Shown one piece after another: positions 5,732 to 7,951 of a DNA stretch of 7,951 nucleotides (within the stretch, counting starts at the first letter, position 1; each line of letters opens with the position of its first letter). The translations under genes and the position numbers were made by a program. The DNA is taken from assembly GCA_036375895.1 (NCBI GenBank), contig DASVBJ010000067.1:1-7951 (forward strand). Direction: 5' to 3'. The stretch is from DASVBJ01 sp036375895 (GTDB lineage: Bacteria; Actinomycetota; Actinomycetes; JACCUZ01). Below the pieces are notes generated by a model. The model was given only the letters and a program-made list of their open reading frames with translations. It was not told where the DNA came from and searched no databases.

Positions 5732-6982
5732 GTGATCAGTGAGACCGTCGAGGTCCGCGGCCACCTGATCGACTCGGGGATCCTCTCGCGGGTCCTGGAC
5801 GACATCCTCGAGTACGGCGGCGACTACACGATCGACCGCTTCGAGGTGGGCAAGACGCCGGTCGACGAGTCCTACGCGCGGCTCACCGTCAGCGCCGAGG
5901 ACCACGCCGAGACCGACCGCATCGTGATGCGGCTGCAGACCCACGGGGTCAACCTCACCGACCCGGGCGAGGCGCTGCTGCGGGAGGTCGAGCAGGACGG
6001 CGTCTTCCCCGACGACTTCTACTCCACGACCAACCTCGAGACGGTCGTGCGGCTCGGCCGGAGCTGGGTGCCTGTCGAGAACCCGGAGATGGACTGCGGC
6101 ATCGTGGTCACCGGCGAGCGGGCCCGCACCATCGCGGTCAGCGATGTGCGCAAGGGCGACCGGGTCGTGTGCGGCGCCGGCGGCATCAAGGTGGTGCCGC
6201 TGCCGGCCATCGACCGCAGCGCGGGCGGGTTCGAGTTCATGAACTCCGAGGTGTCCTCGGAGAAGCCGCAGGCCCTGCTGGTGCGCCAGATCGCCCAGCA
6301 GATGCGCGACGTGAAGGGCGAGGGCAAGAAGGTGCTCTGGGTCGGCGGCCCGGCGGTGGTGCACACCGGCGCCGCGCCGGCGATGGTGGCGCTGATCCAC
6401 GCCGGCTTCGTCGACGTGCTCTTCGCCGGCAACGCGCTCGCGACCCACGACATCGAGGCCGCGCTCTACGGCACCTCGCTCGGCGTCGACCTGGAGCGGG
6501 GCCGCGGCGTGGAGCACGGGCACGAGCACCACATCCGGGCCATCAACCAGATCCGCAAGGCCGGGTCGATCGCCAAGGCCGTCGACCAGGGCATGCTCAC
6601 CAGCGGCGTCATGCACGCGATGGTGACCAACGGCAAGGAGTTCGTCCTGGTCGGGTCGGTGCGCGACGACGGGCCGCTGCCCGACGTGCACACCGACGTG
6701 ATCGAGGGCCAGCGGGCCATGCGCGCCGGCCTCAAGGACGTCGGCTTCGCCATCATGGTCGCGACGATGCTGCACTCGGTGGCGACGGGGAACATCCTGC
6801 CCGCGTCCATCCCGCTGGTCTGCGTCGACATCAACCCGGCGACGGTCACCAAGCTGGCCGACCGCGGCTCGGCGCAGGCCCGTGGCATCGTCACCGACAT
6901 CGGGCTCTTCCTCGAGCAGCTCGCCCTCGAGCTGGTGCCCGACTACCGCGCCGGCGCCCGACCGGGCGAGGACCTCACCTAA
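5732..6982 (+). CDS. TIGR00300-family protein: LOR/SDH domain plus ArgZ/AgrE-type C-terminal module (possible ornithine cyclodeaminase)
   Basis: Full-length 416-residue member of the family annotated as TIGR00300 or 'LOR/SDH bifunctional enzyme conserved domain protein'. The N-terminal LOR/SDH domain (about 3-105) includes VRGHLIDSGILSRVLDDI and DDFYSTTN (94-101). The middle part has MDCGIVV (120-126, Cys122) and VVCGAGGIKVVPLP. The NAD-binding-like C-terminal region contains VGGPAVVHTGAAPAM (204-218), GNALATHDIEAALYGTSLGVD (233-253), HHIRAINQIRKAGSI (266-280), RDDGPLPDV (311-319) and NILPASIPLVCVDINP (354-369). Related modules are the C-terminal half of cyanobacterial AgrE/ArgZ and the archaeal ornithine cyclodeaminase MMP1218, so conversion of ornithine to proline with NAD is the best guess. 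The arginine-dihydrolase half of ArgZ is absent. The start is GTG 5732 with AAGGG upstream. Its stop overlaps the convergent stop of the next gene. The family call is strong; the reaction is inferred. Confidence 0.9.
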   Translation: MISETVEVRGHLIDSGILSRVLDDILEYGGDYTIDRFEVGKTPVDESYARLTVSAEDHAETDRIVMRLQTHGVNLTDPGEALLREVEQDGVFPDDFYSTTNLETVVRLGRSWVPVENPEMDCGIVVTGERARTIAVSDVRKGDRVVCGAGGIKVVPLPAIDRSAGGFEFMNSEVSSEKPQALLVRQIAQQMRDVKGEGKKVLWVGGPAVVHTGAAPAMVALIHAGFVDVLFAGNALATHDIEAALYGTSLGVDLERGRGVEHGHEHHIRAINQIRKAGSIAKAVDQGMLTSGVMHAMVTNGKEFVLVGSVRDDGPLPDVHTDVIEGQRAMRAGLKDVGFAIMVATMLHSVATGNILPASIPLVCVDINPATVTKLADRGSAQARGIVTDIGLFLEQLALELVPDYRAGARPGEDLT

Positions 6983-7665
6983 CCGGTCAGCGGCACCCGC
7001 ACCACGGCCAGCACCGGCAGGTGGTCGCTGGCCCGCTCCACCGCCGGCCCGTCGACCACCTCCTGGCTGACCACGTCCACGCCGTCGGAGACGAGCACGG
7101 CGTCGATGCGCCGGCGCGGCGAGCGCGCGGGGAACGTCGGCGGGCCCTGCGGGTCGGCGTCCCGCAGCCCGTCCCCGGTCAGGACGTCCCAGGCCGGGCC
7201 GCCGGGCGGCTCGTTGAGGTCGCCGGCCACCAGCCGGTGCGGCACGCCGCTCCCGGCCACGGTCGCGAGGATCCGCCGGCCGTGCAGCGGACGCTGGTCG
7301 GCGAGCAGCGGCAGGTGGACGCTGGCCACCGACAGGGCCGCCCCGCCCTTGCGCACCGTGGCCGTCGCGACCCCCCGGTCCGGCCAGCCGTACTGCCGAG
7401 ACAGGCACAGCTCGCCCGGGTTGTCGACGTCGACCCGCAGGTGGGCGAGCAGCGCCGAGCCACCCGTCGTACCCCCTCCCGCGACGTAGAGCAGCCCCCA
7501 CTCGCGGGCCAGCGCGGCGCACTTGGCCCGCCAGCGCACGTACTTCGGCGCCTCCTGCACGCACACGACGTCCGGGTCACAGGCGCGTACGACGTGGGCC
7601 AGCGCCGCCCGGTCGTCCCGCAGCCCGCGCACGTTGTAGGTGAGGACCCGCAGCTCGACGGCCAT
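6979..7665 (-). CDS. Endonuclease/exonuclease/phosphatase-family protein
   Basis: Metal-dependent hydrolase of the EEP fold (DNase I / exonuclease III / inositol-polyphosphate-phosphatase superfamily), 228 residues. The catalytic set is complete: Asn11 (TYNVRG), Glu38 (CVQEAPK, metal ligand), His117 (SVHLPLL), Asp149 and Asn151 (AGDLNEPPGG), Asp188 (RRIDAVLVS) and the terminal Asp214-His215 (ASDHLPVLAV). It has no signal peptide or membrane helix, so it is cytoplasmic. The protein is short for the superfamily but not truncated. The fold covers nucleases and phosphodiesterases or phosphatases, and sequence alone does not separate these. The ATG at 7665 lies 6 bp after the glucokinase stop with only a weak ribosome-binding site, so it is probably co-transcribed and partly coupled with that gene. 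Its TAG stop (6981-6979) overlaps the convergent TAA of the TIGR00300 gene. Confidence 0.9.
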   Translation of the reverse strand: MAVELRVLTYNVRGLRDDRAALAHVVRACDPDVVCVQEAPKYVRWRAKCAALAREWGLLYVAGGGTTGGSALLAHLRVDVDNPGELCLSRQYGWPDRGVATATVRKGGAALSVASVHLPLLADQRPLHGRRILATVAGSGVPHRLVAGDLNEPPGGPAWDVLTGDGLRDADPQGPPTFPARSPRRRIDAVLVSDGVDVVSQEVVDGPAVERASDHLPVLAVVRVPLTG

Positions 7666-7671
7666 CGCGGC

Positions 7672-7951
7672 TCAGCGGCGCCGGGCCAGGTCGGCCGCGC
7701 CGACGGTGCCCGCCTCGTTGCCGAGCTGGGCCAGCACGACGCTCGCGATCGGCCGGTGCTCGCGCCCGGTGAGCAGCTCCTCGAAGGCGGCCCGCGCGGG
7801 GTCGAGCACCAGGTCGCCCGCCTCGGACACCCCGCCCCCGATCACGAAGCAGCCCGGGTCCAGCACCGCGGCCAGGTCGGCGAGCCCCTGCCCCAGCCAG
7901 GTCCCGATCGCCTCGAACGCGGCCAGCGCGACCGCGTCGCCGTGCCGGGCC
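7672..7951 (-). CDS. glk: ROK-family glucokinase, C-terminal part only (gene continues beyond the right edge)
   Basis: The frame is open from the right edge to the TGA at 7674-7672 and encodes about 92 C-terminal residues. It starts ARHGDAVALAAFEAIGTWLG, continues with GLADLAAVLDPGCFVIGGGVSEAG, and ends LGNEAGTVGAADLARRR. The LDP-x4-IGGGV-SEAG block, the RP-x-(6-8)-LGNEAG block and the terminal GAADLAR are typical of the end of ROK glucokinases, which phosphorylate glucose with ATP at the head of glycolysis and, in Streptomyces, take part in glucose repression. The phosphoacceptor-binding and zinc motifs lie in the missing upstream part, so another ROK sugar kinase cannot be fully excluded. 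It precedes the EEP gene on the same strand with a 6-bp gap. Its nearness to MacRS-like genes fits remembered synteny with S. coelicolor glkA. Confidence 0.85.
   Translation of the reverse strand, partial: ARHGDAVALAAFEAIGTWLGQGLADLAAVLDPGCFVIGGGVSEAGDLVLDPARAAFEELLTGREHRPIASVVLAQLGNEAGTVGAADLARRR

Noticed and set aside
5645..7564. Minus-strand open frame of more than 600 codons antisense to the TIGR00300 gene
   Set aside because: The His/Arg/Asp/Val-rich sequence has no domain and mirrors the codon bias of the real plus-strand gene. The EEP gene occupies a different minus-strand frame over part of it.
1..7951. Defence system, mobile element or biosynthetic cluster
   Set aside because: All nine genes belong to housekeeping, transport, regulatory or general enzyme families. 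No transposase, integrase, restriction or toxin motifs and no direct-repeat boundaries were seen.

Overview
The window is a gene-dense stretch of very GC-rich DNA (roughly 70-75% G+C by eye, strong G/C preference at third codon positions, several GTG starts). The gene families and their order point to an actinobacterium. A Nocardioides-like genus or a relative is my best guess, but the sequence alone does not settle the genus. Nine protein-coding genes can be supported, two of them cut by the window edges. I see no rRNA, tRNA, CRISPR array, insertion sequence, integrase or prophage gene.

Layout from left to right. (1) 1-1610, plus strand: the 3' part of a SulP-family anion transporter with a C-terminal STAS domain. 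Its base composition is visibly less GC-rich than the rest. (2) 1641-4169, minus strand: a compact operon read right to left, consisting of a PlsC-type acyltransferase, a MacS-like sensor histidine kinase and a MacR-like LuxR/NarL response regulator. The spacings are +4 bp and a GTGA overlap. (3) 4170-4246: a short divergent promoter region. (4) 4247-6982, plus strand: an Est30-like alpha/beta hydrolase, an unrecognised membrane-anchored protein (ATGA overlap), and a TIGR00300 (LOR/SDH, ArgZ/AgrE C-terminal type) enzyme. (5) 6979-7951, minus strand: an endonuclease/exonuclease/phosphatase-fold protein preceded 6 bp upstream by the 3' end of a ROK-family glucokinase.

How the genes may work together. 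The acyltransferase and the two-component system form one likely transcription unit, which links membrane phospholipid synthesis to a membrane-embedded sensor. From memory, the Streptomyces coelicolor MacRS pair (SCO2120/SCO2121) lies near glkA (SCO2126), so kinase, regulator, acyltransferase and glucokinase look like parts of one conserved actinobacterial chromosomal neighbourhood, not a mobile island. The divergent hydrolase could act on acyl esters or monoglycerides, which would fit a lipid theme, but that is inference.

No clearly new multi-gene system is visible. The parts most worth a second look are the standalone TIGR00300 enzyme in an operon with a hydrolase, the uncharacterised protein with a soluble domain, Pro-rich linker and two membrane helices, and the compositional break at the SulP gene.
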